Shown here: positions 44,159-53,469 of the stretch, piece after piece
Layout of the letters: the number at the start of each line of letters is the position of its first letter
How positions within the stretch are numbered: position 1 is the stretch's first letter
DNA from: Pseudovibrio sp947494035
Lineage (GTDB): Bacteria; Pseudomonadota; Alphaproteobacteria; Rhizobiales; Stappiaceae
Length of the DNA: 64,000 bases
Direction of reading: 5' to 3'
Assembly: GCA_947494035.1 (NCBI GenBank)
Contig: CANLTN010000007.1
Span: 180,548-244,547, forward strand
Program-made: the position numbers and the translations under genes
The notes under the pieces: model-generated
What the model saw: the letters and a program-made list of their open reading frames with translations, nothing else
Told to the model about the DNA's origin: nothing
The model's database searches: none

Positions 44159-44929
44159 ATGAAAATTGCCGATATTCTTGATAAGGCTTCTATGCCGATT
44201 GCTTCACCTGCTTACCCTAAAGGGCCATACAGGTTTGTAGATCGCGAGTTCTTCGTGGTCTCCTATGAAAGTGATCCTGATGCCATTCGCGCAGCATTGC
44301 CCGAACCTTTGGAGCCGGATGGGTCCAATACTGTGATGTTTGAGGTGATCCGGATGCCGGACTCCGCTGGCTTTGGGGACTACACCGAGTCTGGCATTGT
44401 GATTCCGGCAAAGTACCACGGCAAACCGGTGAACTTTACTCAGCAGATGTTCCTTGATGACGCTCCGCCGATTTTTGGTGGGCGTGAGATCTGGGGGTTT
44501 CCGAAGAAACTCGGTCATCCAGAGTTGAGCGTGGAGGGAGCGACGCTGACGGGGCACCTGGAGTTTGACGGGGTGACGATCGCCATCGCGACCATGGGCT
44601 ATAAGTATCAGCATCTCCTCTATGATGTTGAGCATGGGACACAGTGCCATCCCGATGCAATTCTCAAAAAGCTGCAAAAAACACAGGTGAACCTGAAGCT
44701 TATTCCTGATGTGGATGGTTCTCTGGCGATTGCACAGCTTGTTGCCTATGAAGTTTGTGATGTCACGGTGAAGGGGGCATGGTCCGGTCCTGCAAGCTTG
44801 CAATTGTTCCATCATGCAAATGCGCCGGTTGCTGAGCTGCCAATGCTTAAGTCACTTGGCGGGGTTCATTTTATCACAGATCTCACTCTGCCTTATGGTC
44901 GGGTCATGTATGACTACTTAAACCCCTAA
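44159..44929 (+). CDS. adc: Acetoacetate decarboxylase
   Basis: A 256-residue enzyme of the Adc family that converts acetoacetate to acetone and CO2. The Schiff-base lysine is about 116 in EIWGFPKKLGHP, preceded by FGGRE as in clostridial Adc. Length is close to the family norm. Its stop overlaps the start region of the hydrolase gene (TAATG). Physiological role could be acetone formation or detoxification of excess acetoacetate. Confidence 0.85.
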   Translation: MKIADILDKASMPIASPAYPKGPYRFVDREFFVVSYESDPDAIRAALPEPLEPDGSNTVMFEVIRMPDSAGFGDYTESGIVIPAKYHGKPVNFTQQMFLDDAPPIFGGREIWGFPKKLGHPELSVEGATLTGHLEFDGVTIAIATMGYKYQHLLYDVEHGTQCHPDAILKKLQKTQVNLKLIPDVDGSLAIAQLVAYEVCDVTVKGAWSGPASLQLFHHANAPVAELPMLKSLGGVHFITDLTLPYGRVMYDYLNP

Positions 44930-44955
44930 TGGGTTTGCTGAAGGGGAGGAGGCTT

Positions 44956-45864
44956 ATGCGACGCTGTTTCGGGGTTCTCTGGTTTGTGGTGATCAGCTTA
45001 CTTGCTGGACTTCAATGGTTGCCCCATGCGGCTGGCTTTGAGTTGAAGCCCTTTAAGGATGAGCTGTTTGCCTACCCTCGTGCGCTCGAACAGAGGATGG
45101 GTGGAGCTTTCTTGCGGCTTGATTATCAGATCCAGCGGGATTTGCGGGATCGTGATGAGGTGCCCGAGCGGCGTGTTGAGGGGCGTTATGTTTCAAGCAG
45201 GCCCTCTTGGTACGTGAAAGAACGCTCTGCCGTGCTTGTTGGTCGCAAGCGCAAGTACATCCGTGTTGGGGCACCAAGTTTGGACACGAGGCTGGTGTTC
45301 GTCTATCTGCATGGCAAGGGGGGGAACCGCAAGCAGGGCAATGCGGACTGGACGTTTGGGGGAAACTTCAATCGCCTCAAGAACCTGATGGTGCGGAACC
45401 AAGGTGTCTATCTGTCTCCGGATGTGAAGCTGGAAAGCCCAAGAGGTGCGCAGGAAATTCGCGAGTTGATTGCGCAGTACCGACAGGTAGCGCCTCGGGC
45501 CAAGGTGATTGTGGCCTGTGGTTCGATGGGCTCGCAGGTTTGTTATGCGCTTGCGGATGATGCTGGTGTTGCAGGTGCGTTGAGCGGCCTCTTTATTTTG
45601 GGAGGTGCAACGGATCAGCGGTTGTTGACCAGTGAAGCAGTTAGGTCAGGTGTGCCGATTGTGTTTGGGCATGGAAGTGCTGACAGGGTTTACGACTGGG
45701 AGAGGCAATATCAGCTGTTTCGTGCAGTTCTTGCGAGAAAGAAGAACTATCCGGTGCGCTTTCGGTTGTTTGAGACAGGCTCTCACGGAACACCCATCCG
45801 GATGATTGATTGGCGCGACGAGATTAACTGGATGCTGTCTGCTGCGTCAAAAGATGGGCAATAA
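44956..45864 (+). CDS. Secreted alpha/beta hydrolase
   Basis: About 302 residues with a hydrophobic N-terminus (CFGVLWFVVISLLAGLQW), a signal peptide or anchor. A serine nucleophile is likely in ACGSMGSQVCYALA, an aspartate in GSADRVYD and the histidine in ETGSHGTPI, giving the usual triad. ATG 44956 has a very strong GGGGAGGAGG ribosome-binding site; ATG 44929 is open but would place that site inside the gene. Substrate unknown. Confidence 0.72.
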   Translation: MRRCFGVLWFVVISLLAGLQWLPHAAGFELKPFKDELFAYPRALEQRMGGAFLRLDYQIQRDLRDRDEVPERRVEGRYVSSRPSWYVKERSAVLVGRKRKYIRVGAPSLDTRLVFVYLHGKGGNRKQGNADWTFGGNFNRLKNLMVRNQGVYLSPDVKLESPRGAQEIRELIAQYRQVAPRAKVIVACGSMGSQVCYALADDAGVAGALSGLFILGGATDQRLLTSEAVRSGVPIVFGHGSADRVYDWERQYQLFRAVLARKKNYPVRFRLFETGSHGTPIRMIDWRDEINWMLSAASKDGQ

Positions 45865-45865
45865 A

Positions 45866-45888
45866 AAAGGCCGGTGAGACCGGCCTTT
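45866..45888 (-). terminator. Intrinsic terminator of the TPR lipoprotein gene
   Basis: AAAGGCCGGT and ACCGGCCTTT flank GAG. The T-run is longer on the minus strand, so it mainly serves the gene at 45910-46770, but it can also stop the convergent hydrolase transcript. Confidence 0.75.
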
Positions 45889-45909
45889 GGGGACTGATTG
45901 GGTGCTGGT

Positions 45910-46770
45910 TTAAGCTTGCGGCACACCCGTTGTTACAGCCAAGCGTTTGAAGCCGTCCCGTGCGGTCTGGTTCGATGCAGAGATTTGCAGAGCTCTGCTG
46001 TAGGACTGGCGTGCTTCGGTGATCTGGCCGAGAGCTTCTTCTGCACGACCACGGTTTGCCCAGGCAGATGCGGATTGGCTGTTCAGCGCGATTGCGGCAT
46101 TGAAGTCTTTCAGCGCGGACTTTGGATCTCCGAGAGAAAGATAGGTTGCGCCGCGTGCGATCAAAGGTGAGTAGGCACTGGAGTTCAGGCCGACTGCTGC
46201 GGAAAAGTCGTTCAGCGCGGCTTCTTGCATTCCCTGTGCCTGATAGATGAGGCCGCGGTTGTGATAGGCCTGTGCATCACCGGAGTTCAGGCGGATGACT
46301 TCATTGTAATCGCGCAAGGCTGCGGTGTTCTGGCCAATTGAGCGGTAGGTGTTCCCGCGTCCATTGAGAGCCTTCACGTAGTCAGGTTTGATAGATAGCG
46401 CATTGCTATAATCCTGAATTGCCTGAGAGGTGTTGCCTTTGCGGCGCTCTACGAGTGCGCGGTTTGCATAAGCCTGATAGGAGTTGGGTCTTAGCCGAAG
46501 AGACTTATTGAAGTCCTCAATCGCCTGATCAAGGCGTCCGGCCTTTGCGTAGGCAATGCCGCGTTTGTTATACGCGTCCGCATCGACAGGATTGGTTTCG
46601 ATCACAGCACTCAGACTATCGATGTTGGAGGATGAGCCAACAGCTTTGTCGATAGGTACATTCTGATAAACAAGTCCGGATGAGTTGGATTGGCATGCTG
46701 CGACGCCAAGGGCAAGCAGGCACGCGCAGGCGCCTTTAGCCAGTTTATTGTTCACGAGAATGTGCCCCAT
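45910..46770 (-). CDS. TPR-repeat lipoprotein
   Basis: A 286-residue outer-membrane-type lipoprotein. The lipobox LALGVAAC gives acylation at about Cys26. The rest is a run of tetratricopeptide repeats (about residues 60-270), with units such as AYNKRGIAYAKAGRLDQAIEDFNKSL-like segments that repeat every 34 residues. Such proteins scaffold envelope complexes, like NlpI. Partner unknown. Confidence 0.85.
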   Translation of the reverse strand: MGHILVNNKLAKGACACLLALGVAACQSNSSGLVYQNVPIDKAVGSSSNIDSLSAVIETNPVDADAYNKRGIAYAKAGRLDQAIEDFNKSLRLRPNSYQAYANRALVERRKGNTSQAIQDYSNALSIKPDYVKALNGRGNTYRSIGQNTAALRDYNEVIRLNSGDAQAYHNRGLIYQAQGMQEAALNDFSAAVGLNSSAYSPLIARGATYLSLGDPKSALKDFNAAIALNSQSASAWANRGRAEEALGQITEARQSYSRALQISASNQTARDGFKRLAVTTGVPQA

Positions 46771-46966
46771 TCTTGAAGTGTCCTTGCAATAACACAGTAG
46801 CCTACACCTTAGTGTGGCAAAAAAAGGTCGAATGAACCAGCAGAAACAACAAACGGACCAACCGGTGTGCCGGATGGTCCGTTCTAAACTCTATTTCCGG
46901 TCAGTGCGCAGGCCATTGCCAAGCATTGTTGAACCTTAGCTGTGCGCAGTTCCGGATATCGCCGAA

Positions 46967-47191
46967 TTAACGACGACCTTTGCCGACCAACAGGCCTTCA
47001 CGCTGTGCTTTCTTACGAGCCAGCTTGCGAGTGCGGCGGATAGCTTCAGCCTTTTCGCGAGCCTTCTTTTCAGATGGCTTTTCGTAGTGGCCACGAAGCT
47101 TCATTTCACGGAAGATGCCTTCACGCTGCATCTTTTTCTTAAGCGCTTTCAGCGCCTGATCGACGTTATTATCGCGAACGAGAACCTGCAC
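46967..47191 (-). CDS. rpsU: 30S ribosomal protein S21
   Basis: A 74-residue basic ribosomal protein (VQVLVRDNNVDQALKALKK at the start, KAREKAEAIRRTRK later) that helps 16S rRNA pair with messenger RNA. The true start is GTG 47191 after an AAGGATAAAC ribosome-binding site. Longer open frames to 47272 do not match the family. The gene is monocistronic. Confidence 0.95.
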   Translation of the reverse strand: MQVLVRDNNVDQALKALKKKMQREGIFREMKLRGHYEKPSEKKAREKAEAIRRTRKLARKKAQREGLLVGKGRR

Positions 47192-47877
47192 GCGTTTATC
47201 CTTACCTTCGAGCGTTCCGGATAGCATCTCCAGAACGACATAGATGAAATGAATGATAGCGATACTTAGCACATGTCTACGGGTTACAAGAACACCGTCG
47301 CCGCTTATGCGTCGCTTCTTGACGGGGTAACTAGCAGACTGAGTGTAGGCTGTCTACCTCCTTACTTGAGAATCCATGTTAATTTATAGATGGGATAAGG
47401 GGGAATACCTCTTGAAAAGCAAGGCAATCGCAGCAGCATGCGTTCGTATGCTTCAAATCGCCCTGCCGAGGCACTCTGCCATAAAGTAAAAGATAAGTAA
47501 AAATTGCTTTCAAAATTCATTATGACTTATGTTCCTTCTCTTCTAGGTCCGTATGCAATCTTAAGTTGCATTGGTTGTGCTCTCTCCTTTTGGGCGGAAA
47601 AAAGTCGTAAGAGCTTTTCTGAACGGTGGAAATCTAGGTGGAAATTTGAGTGAAGTTTGCTTCAAACGACGTTCGCTCTTATCCGGCCTGGAGCTGAGTC
47701 GGGTAACTTCATTTGGCTCGCTCAGTTGTGCTGTTGAAGAGGTCGTTTTAGACCCATGGATCGATTATTGAGAAAACTCTCGGTCCTTGTTCTCCGCAAG
47801 GGGTTTATGCTTGCAGGTGGATCATGCATACTCCGAGGGGCTTATTTGGGTAATCGATCAGAAGAAAGAATAAAGTA
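47192..47877. other. Intergenic region between rpsU and the amidotransferase
   Basis: About 685 bases. It holds the divergent promoters of rpsU and the amidotransferase. A 66-codon frame at 47571-47771 is open but has no ribosome-binding site or likeness to anything I know. No RNA gene is recognised. Confidence 0.4.
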
Positions 47878-48672
47878 ATGTGCCGCTGGCTTGCGTACCG
47901 TGGAGCTCCCATTTTTATGGAGGAGCTCGTTTCTATGCCCAACCACTCCCTGATCGCGCAGAGCATGCAATCTGCAGAAGCCAAGGTGAACACGAATGGG
48001 GATGGCTTTGGGATTGGGTGGTATGCGCACAACGCGGAGCCGGGTCTTTATCGGGATACACAGCCTGCGTGGGGTGATGAAAATCTTTTGAGCATTACCA
48101 AGCAAGTGAAGTCTTCCTTGTTCTTTGCCCATGTGCGTGCGTCTACCGGCACGGCGACGTCCCGTCCCAACTGTCACCCGTTTGCCGTCGGCAAATGGAT
48201 GTTTATGCATAACGGGCAGGTCGGGGGGTATGATGATGTACGCCGGCAGATCGAAAGCCTAATAAGCGATGACTTCTATCGTTATCGGCAGGGTACGACA
48301 GACAGTGAAGCTCTGTTTCTTGCCATGCTAAGCCATGGTCTGGCTGAGGACCCTGTGGGCGCGGTGCAACAGGTGCTTGCGAAAACGCTCGAGATCATGA
48401 ATTACAACAATGTCATTGCTCCTTTGCGCGTGGTGATGGCTTTGACTGATGGCGAGCGTCTTTATGCGGTGCGTTGCTCTAGCGATAACATCGTGCCAAG
48501 CCTTTACTATCGGCTACATAACAGCAATTTGAGTGTGGTCTCGGAGCCCTTGGAAAAGGGTGGGCAAGGCTGGTATGAAGTGCCTTGCGGGCACGTCATG
48601 GTGTATGGCGGTGATGCTGCGCCTTGCTTTATTCCTCTGGACATTCCCAAAGAGTTTTGCGAAGTAGCGTAG
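47878..48672 (+). CDS. Class II glutamine amidotransferase (YafJ-like)
   Basis: A 264-residue member of the Ntn-hydrolase amidotransferase family. Processing of Met1 exposes the catalytic Cys2 in MCRWLAYRG. Conserved substrate-binding residues are in HVRASTG and MHNGQVGG. It is related to YafJ and to ergothioneine-pathway EgtC, but no ergothioneine genes are adjacent. It hydrolyses a glutamine or gamma-glutamyl amide; the acceptor is unknown. Confidence 0.82.
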   Translation: MCRWLAYRGAPIFMEELVSMPNHSLIAQSMQSAEAKVNTNGDGFGIGWYAHNAEPGLYRDTQPAWGDENLLSITKQVKSSLFFAHVRASTGTATSRPNCHPFAVGKWMFMHNGQVGGYDDVRRQIESLISDDFYRYRQGTTDSEALFLAMLSHGLAEDPVGAVQQVLAKTLEIMNYNNVIAPLRVVMALTDGERLYAVRCSSDNIVPSLYYRLHNSNLSVVSEPLEKGGQGWYEVPCGHVMVYGGDAAPCFIPLDIPKEFCEVA

Positions 48673-48854
48673 TCAACATTTTTCGAGTGGTTTTGCTTGG
48701 GCAAGCAAATCGCTTGTGAAAGTGGCGGTCTGTTTCTTTTATAGGAAGCTTCCTCCCAGCGAGATATTGCGGTCAATTACGGCTCGCGGTTTCGTTTATG
48801 ATCTTGAGAGGCTCAAGTTCTGGAGGGGTTCCATGCCCTTTTCTTCAGGAGCTT

Positions 48855-50258
48855 ATGATGACGCGGGTTGAATACACCAGCGTTGCCAAACCCACAGGCA
48901 TGTCTGCATGGTGGGGGGAGTCTAATGCAACGCTGCTATTGGGATTGCCGTTGATCGGCGCGCAACTGGCGCAGATGGCAATCAATGCTACCGATGCACT
49001 GATGATCGGGTGGTTGGGTGCCACAGAGCTGGCAGCATCTGTGCTGGCTTTGCAGCTGTTCTTTCTAATGTGGCTGGGAGGACTCGGGTTCTTGCAGGCG
49101 GTTATGCCATTGGCCTCGAGAGCAGAAGGCAAAGGCGATACCCGTAATGTGCGCCGTGCTTCTCGTATGGGTCTTTGGGTGGCGCTCATTTACACGACCC
49201 TGGCGATGTTTGTACTTTGGCACGGTGAGAGCATTTTGCTCGCGCTGGGGCAGGACCCAGAGGTTTCTGCGATTGCTGCGGAATATCTGCGTGTCATGCA
49301 ATGGTCGATGTATCCGTCGCTGTTTGTTGCGGCGTTGCGTAGCTTTCTCACCAGCATCGAGCGTTCGCAGATCGTGCTGTGGGCGACTGTGGTGGGTGCG
49401 GTGATCAATGCGCTTCTCGATTATGTGCTGATCTTTGGCTATTGGGGCTTTCCTCAGCTGGGGATTCTTGGTGCAGGTATTGCCTCTGTTCTAACCGCTT
49501 TTGCATCCTGTGTGATTTTGATCGCCTACGTGTTCTCTGAAGAGAAGTCGCGCAAGTATGAAGTGTTTGTTCGCTTTTGGCGTGCAGACTGGCCTGCTTT
49601 CTTCGAGATCCTGCGTCTTGGCTGGCCGATCTCCCTGATGTTGGTTGCTGAAGTTGGTTTGTTTGCAGCTGCAGCCCTGATGATGGGGTGGATCGGTACG
49701 CTGGAGCTTGCGGCGCACGGGATTGCTGTTCAGCTTTCCGGTATTGCGTTCATGATTCCGCTTGGGCTTTCCAGTGCTGCCGTTGTGCGCGTTGGTATTG
49801 CTACGGGTCGCTCTGATCCAGATGGTATCACCCGTGCTGCTTGGGTTGCTTTGATCTGGGCGATTATCATGGGTGTGCTTGGAGCAATCTTGTTTGTTGC
49901 GTTTCCTGACACGTTAATTGCGTTCTATCTGGATAGCGCTAATCCAGATGCAGCTGACGTCATTCGCCTTGGAGTGCCTTTGGTCTTTATTGCTGCGGTT
50001 TACATGGTGGTTGATGGCATTCAGGTGGTTGCTGGTGGCGTTTTGCGCGGTCTTTCTGATACGCGCATTCCAATGGTGATTGCCGTGATTGGCTACTGGA
50101 TCATCGGCGTGCCGCTTTCTTACGTGATGGCCTTCAATTTTGACTGGGGCCCGGAGGGAATCTGGGTTGGGTTGGCCAGCGGTCTGTTTATCACCGGCAT
50201 CCTGTTGCTGATCCGGTTTCAGAGGCGTGAGCAGCTTGGACTGGTCAAGCTCGGATAA
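48855..50258 (+). CDS. MATE-family multidrug efflux transporter
   Basis: About 467 residues with twelve hydrophobic segments arranged in two similar halves, as in NorM. LIGAQLAQMAINATDALMIG is a typical first segment, and PLGLSSAAVVRVG matches the conserved region of the second half. It uses a sodium or proton gradient to export organic cations. ATG 48855 follows AGGAG at 48847; the frame opens earlier at 48798. A terminator follows. Confidence 0.88.
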   Translation: MMTRVEYTSVAKPTGMSAWWGESNATLLLGLPLIGAQLAQMAINATDALMIGWLGATELAASVLALQLFFLMWLGGLGFLQAVMPLASRAEGKGDTRNVRRASRMGLWVALIYTTLAMFVLWHGESILLALGQDPEVSAIAAEYLRVMQWSMYPSLFVAALRSFLTSIERSQIVLWATVVGAVINALLDYVLIFGYWGFPQLGILGAGIASVLTAFASCVILIAYVFSEEKSRKYEVFVRFWRADWPAFFEILRLGWPISLMLVAEVGLFAAAALMMGWIGTLELAAHGIAVQLSGIAFMIPLGLSSAAVVRVGIATGRSDPDGITRAAWVALIWAIIMGVLGAILFVAFPDTLIAFYLDSANPDAADVIRLGVPLVFIAAVYMVVDGIQVVAGGVLRGLSDTRIPMVIAVIGYWIIGVPLSYVMAFNFDWGPEGIWVGLASGLFITGILLLIRFQRREQLGLVKLG

Positions 50259-50272
50259 TAAGTCATAAAAAC

Positions 50273-50309
50273 AAAGCCCCGAAGATCACCAGTTCTTCGG
50301 GGCTTTTTT
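50273..50309. terminator. Bidirectional terminator between the MATE gene and purK
   Basis: AAAGCCCCGAAG and CTTCGGGGCTTTTTT pair around a ten-base loop between two convergent genes. Runs of A and T on each side let it act in both directions. Confidence 0.85.
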
Positions 50310-50326
50310 GTTGTTCTGTTGACTGA

Positions 50327-51415
50327 TCAGGATTTTGGAGAGAGGCGGTTGATGTGGCCCATCTTGCGCCCATCACGGGTTTCTGCCTTGCCATACAGTG
50401 TGAGGCGTGCGTTTGGCTCTGATAAGGCTGCTTGCCAAATGTCGACATCACTCCCAATCAGGTTTTCCATAATGACATCATGTGCGCGGGTGGGTACACC
50501 CAGTGGCCAGCCAGCGATGGCGCGAATATGCTGCTCGAACTGGGAAACCGGGCATGCGTCTTCTGTCCAGTGGCCGGAGTTGTGAACGCGTGGAGCGATC
50601 TCGTTCACCTTCAGCTCGGTTGCGTTGCCGTTTTTGACGACGAACAATTCCACGCCCATCACACCAACATATTCGAGTGCCACTGCAATGCGGGTAGCCA
50701 TCTGGATGGCTTCCTCTCTGGTTTGCTCCGGAATGTCGGCAGGTACGCTGGAAGTCTTGAGGATGTGGTTCTTGTGGTAGTTATCCGCAGGGTCGTAACA
50801 CTTCACCGTGCCGTCCACGCCGCGGGCGACAATGACAGAGATCTCTTTTTCAAACGGCACGATCCCTTCCAGAATGGCTGGCTGGTTGCCGAGATGCTCC
50901 ATGGCGCCTTTGATATCTTCCGGCGTGCGGATCATGATCTGGCCTTTGCCGTCATAGCCAAATCGGCGGGTTTTGAGGACACCTTGTCCGCCTAGCTTCA
51001 CAAGAGCGGCTTCCAGTTCTTCCTGGGTATCCACCTTGATGAACCGCGCGACTTGTGTGGCGGCCTCTTCTGAAAGGAATGTCTTTTCTACCAGACGGTC
51101 CTGTGAGACCTTTAGGGCGCGTGGCCCCGGGCGAACCAGAACGAACTGTTCCAGAATGCGGGCCGTCTCTCCGGGCACATTCTCGAACTCGTAGGTGACC
51201 ACGGAAACGCTCTTTGCGAATCGGGTGAGGGCCTGTTCATCCTCATAGGCTGCGACGGTCTTTTCGCCGGAGACTTCAAAAGCCGGGCTGTTTTCATCAG
51301 GGCAATAGATGTGGCATTTAAGGCCCATCCTGCTGGCTGCTTGCGCGATCATACGGCCAAGCTGGCCTCCACCCAGAATACCAATCGTGTCACCAGGACG
51401 TAGTGTGGAACCCAT
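50327..51415 (-). CDS. purK: N5-carboxyaminoimidazole ribonucleotide synthase
   Basis: A 362-residue ATP-grasp enzyme that carboxylates AIR using ATP and bicarbonate to give N5-CAIR. The start IGILGGGQLGRMIAQAA is diagnostic. Later motifs GVMGVELFVV and NEIAPRVHNSGHWT carry the metal ligands. It lies 101 bases downstream of purE on the same strand, but a terminator stands between them. Confidence 0.95.
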   Translation of the reverse strand: MGSTLRPGDTIGILGGGQLGRMIAQAASRMGLKCHIYCPDENSPAFEVSGEKTVAAYEDEQALTRFAKSVSVVTYEFENVPGETARILEQFVLVRPGPRALKVSQDRLVEKTFLSEEAATQVARFIKVDTQEELEAALVKLGGQGVLKTRRFGYDGKGQIMIRTPEDIKGAMEHLGNQPAILEGIVPFEKEISVIVARGVDGTVKCYDPADNYHKNHILKTSSVPADIPEQTREEAIQMATRIAVALEYVGVMGVELFVVKNGNATELKVNEIAPRVHNSGHWTEDACPVSQFEQHIRAIAGWPLGVPTRAHDVIMENLIGSDVDIWQAALSEPNARLTLYGKAETRDGRKMGHINRLSPKS

Positions 51416-51479
51416 TTCAAAAACTTCCTAGATGTTAGGGGGCCATATTTTAGGGTTAGATGTTAGCGCAGGTTGAAAC

Positions 51480-51510
51480 AAAAAAAGGCGCCTGCAATTG
51501 GGCGCCTTTT
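51480..51510 (-). terminator. Intrinsic terminator or attenuator between purE and purK
   Basis: Read on the minus strand, AAAAGGCGCC and GGCGCCTTTT form a stem followed by seven T residues, just after the purE stop. It would end most purE transcripts before purK, so purK depends on read-through or a promoter in the 65 bases that remain. Confidence 0.8.
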
Positions 51511-51516
51511 GAATTA

Positions 51517-52020
51517 TTACTCTTGTGGATTGACCGGCTTTTCTGCAATCGCCTGACTTTGCTTTTCGCGCCAGTCATCCAAGTTGGCAGCAATTTCCGG
51601 ATCGTTGAGCGCCAGAATGGCTGCAGCCATGAGAGCTGCGTTGACAGCACCGGCGCGGCCAATGGCAAGGGTGCCGACCGGGATGCCTGCTGGCATCTGT
51701 ACGATTGAGAGCAGGCTGTCCTGACCTTTCAGCGCACGCGACTCAATTGGCACACCAAATACAGGCAGTGGGGTCATGGAGGCTGCCATGCCCGGAAGGT
51801 GGGCCGCTCCACCTGCACCAGCGATGACAACCTTGAAGCCGTTGTCTTTTGCGGTTTTGGAGAACTCTACCAGACGGTCCGGTGTGCGGTGTGCGGAGAC
51901 GATGCGAGCATCATAGGAGATTCCCAGTGCTTCTAGCGTGTCTGCTGCGTTTTTCATGGTTGGCCAATCGGATTGGCTTCCCATGATGATGGCGACTTCT
52001 GGCTGGTCTGTGCGGCTCAT
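51517..52020 (-). CDS. purE: N5-CAIR mutase, catalytic subunit
   Basis: A 167-residue class I PurE that moves the carboxyl group of N5-CAIR to C4 of the imidazole. GSQSDWPTM near residue 14, SAHRTP near 42 and GAGGAAHLPGMAA near 69 are the active-site loops, with the catalytic histidine in SAHRTP. It acts directly with PurK downstream. Confidence 0.95.
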   Translation of the reverse strand: MSRTDQPEVAIIMGSQSDWPTMKNAADTLEALGISYDARIVSAHRTPDRLVEFSKTAKDNGFKVVIAGAGGAAHLPGMAASMTPLPVFGVPIESRALKGQDSLLSIVQMPAGIPVGTLAIGRAGAVNAALMAAAILALNDPEIAANLDDWREKQSQAIAEKPVNPQE

Positions 52021-52143
52021 AAAACTGGCACCCTCTGAAGGTCTGGGTAGAAAGCGCGGATTATAGGAATACCGCAGCGTGTTTCAACCCAATTATAACA
52101 AGAAATGCCAATAGTATACGAAGGTTAGGGCGAGGCTTCCAAA

Positions 52144-52356
52144 TTAGGCAATAATGTCAGGTAAGAGCTGTGTTTCCAGCATCTGGATTTTGTCTTTTAG
52201 CATAAGCTTTTTCTTTTTTAGGCGCTGTAGCTGCAGAATGTCTGAACGTCTTGTCTCGATGAGGGCTTCGATGGAATGATCGAGATCCCGGTGCTCCTGT
52301 CGTAGCTCAGCTAACTCGGAGCGAAGGCTTCGCTGATCTAGGTTGTCTTCCGTCAT
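52144..52356 (-). CDS. DUF465 (YdcH-like) small protein
   Basis: A 70-residue, highly charged coiled-coil protein. LRQEHRDLDHSIEALI near the start and LKKKKLMLKDKIQMLE near the end are the DUF465 pattern. ATG 52356 lies behind an AGGATAAAAC ribosome-binding site; the frame opens to 52401. A second DUF465 protein lies 400 bases away in the other direction. Function unknown. Confidence 0.8.
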   Translation of the reverse strand: MTEDNLDQRSLRSELAELRQEHRDLDHSIEALIETRRSDILQLQRLKKKKLMLKDKIQMLETQLLPDIIA

Positions 52357-52753
52357 TGTTTTATCCTCACCTGACACCAAACGGCCTGTGTGCAAATCCA
52401 TCCGTCAGAAAAAAATCTGATGGGGCGCATTGTCGCAATTTGCCGCCTTGCACCAGTATAGCGAAACTGGCGGTGCGATGAACATGAGTCTCTCGATATT
52501 TACAGGAAGTGTGTGCATCTGCGGAGATTACGTAGCGTATATGATGGGTTGAATACTAAGTAAAGTTCTCTCTTGGGTGGTGTCTCGGCCCCATTACATT
52601 TACTGGGTCATTTATTAGTTCCCTAAGTTTTTCATGAACTACCGATCTCGCGTTGTAGAGGCCGTAAAAAAACAGCTATTCATCGTTCGACAACTGAATA
52701 AAATGGTGCCATCATATTCTTGTAACAGAGACAATGTAGGAGGATCTGAACCT
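52357..52753. other. Intergenic region between divergent DUF465 genes
   Basis: About 400 bases that hold the divergent promoters. A weak plus-strand frame opens at 52634 in front of the second DUF465 gene but lacks a ribosome-binding site. No other feature is seen. Confidence 0.4.
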
Positions 52754-52924
52754 ATGTCCATCCGTGAGCATTTGACTGAGCTGGAACGCCGCCATGCTAC
52801 TCTTGAGAAGCAACTGGCAACAGCCAAGCACCATCCTTCCATGGATGAAATTGAACTAGGCAATCTAAAAAGGCAAAAGTTGAAGCTTAAGGACGAAATC
52901 TCGCGATTACGAGTGACTGGGTAG
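52754..52924 (+). CDS. DUF465 (YdcH-like) small protein
   Basis: A 56-residue charged coiled-coil protein. LTELERRHATLEKQLA and LKRQKLKLKDEISRLR are clear DUF465 features. ATG 52754 follows an AGGAGG ribosome-binding site at 52738. It has the same fold as its divergent neighbour but low identity, so an old duplication is likely. A strong terminator follows. Confidence 0.85.
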   Translation: MSIREHLTELERRHATLEKQLATAKHHPSMDEIELGNLKRQKLKLKDEISRLRVTG

Positions 52925-53297
52925 CCTTATCTTTTCTACGAGTTTAATGAATGCGCCGCGAAAGCGGCGCATTTTTTGTTGGGAATCACGAAGCGTTTTG
53001 GGTTCCCATCGCAACACAAATTTCTGAATTTTACTGGCTGAGGCTTTGGGGAGGTCTGTGAAGGCAACGGTCTCGGGTGCTTTGAAGCTGGCCAGATGCT
53101 GCTTGCAATAGGCTAAGATATCCTCCTCCGACGCGTGGCTGTCTTCCTTCAATTCCACAAATGCGCAGGGAGTTCGCCCCACTTTTCATCGGGACGAGCG
53201 ACTACGGCCGCAGCCGAGATATCCGGGTGCTTGTAGAGGAGCTCTTCGATCTCGATAGGTGAGATGTTCTCACCTCCGGAAATGCTGATGTCTATAT
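52907..53297 (-). pseudogene. Truncated, frameshifted acyl-CoA synthetase C-terminus
   Basis: On the minus strand the sequence from 53297 reads SISGGENISPIEIEELLYKH and later AAAVVARPDEKWGELP. The frame then breaks near 53170, and the homology continues in another frame with CAFVELKEDSHASEEDILAY, then CKQHLASFKAPE and ASASKIQKFVLR. These are the last 130 residues of an AMP-dependent fatty-acyl-CoA synthetase. The N-terminal 400 residues are absent. The remnant is not functional. Confidence 0.82.
52950..52977 (+). terminator. Intrinsic terminator of the DUF465 gene
   Basis: AATGCGCCGC and GCGGCGCATTTTTT pair around a GAAA tetraloop. It lies 26 bases after the stop and overlaps the acyl-CoA synthetase remnant. 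Confidence 0.8.
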
Positions 53298-53469
53298 AAC
53301 GGAAAAAGCGAAATCCTATTGCTCAGTCGGGCAGACCGAATGCTCGCGACAATTTGCAACACCTTGGAAGCCTTCCCCGCTTGCTCTTCGATTTGTAATG
53401 TGGACCTGTCTGACAAAAGAATAAACTGCGACCCGTTTGATGCGGTGCGTGATGATAAGCAGGGCACAT

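Noticed and set aside
47192..47272. Extended N-terminus of ribosomal protein S21
   Set aside because: S21 proteins begin with the VQVLVRDNNVD segment; the extra 27 residues do not match the family and a ribosome-binding site directly precedes GTG 47191.
47571..47771. 66-codon plus frame between rpsU and the amidotransferase
   Set aside because: Weak start context and no neighbour or domain support.
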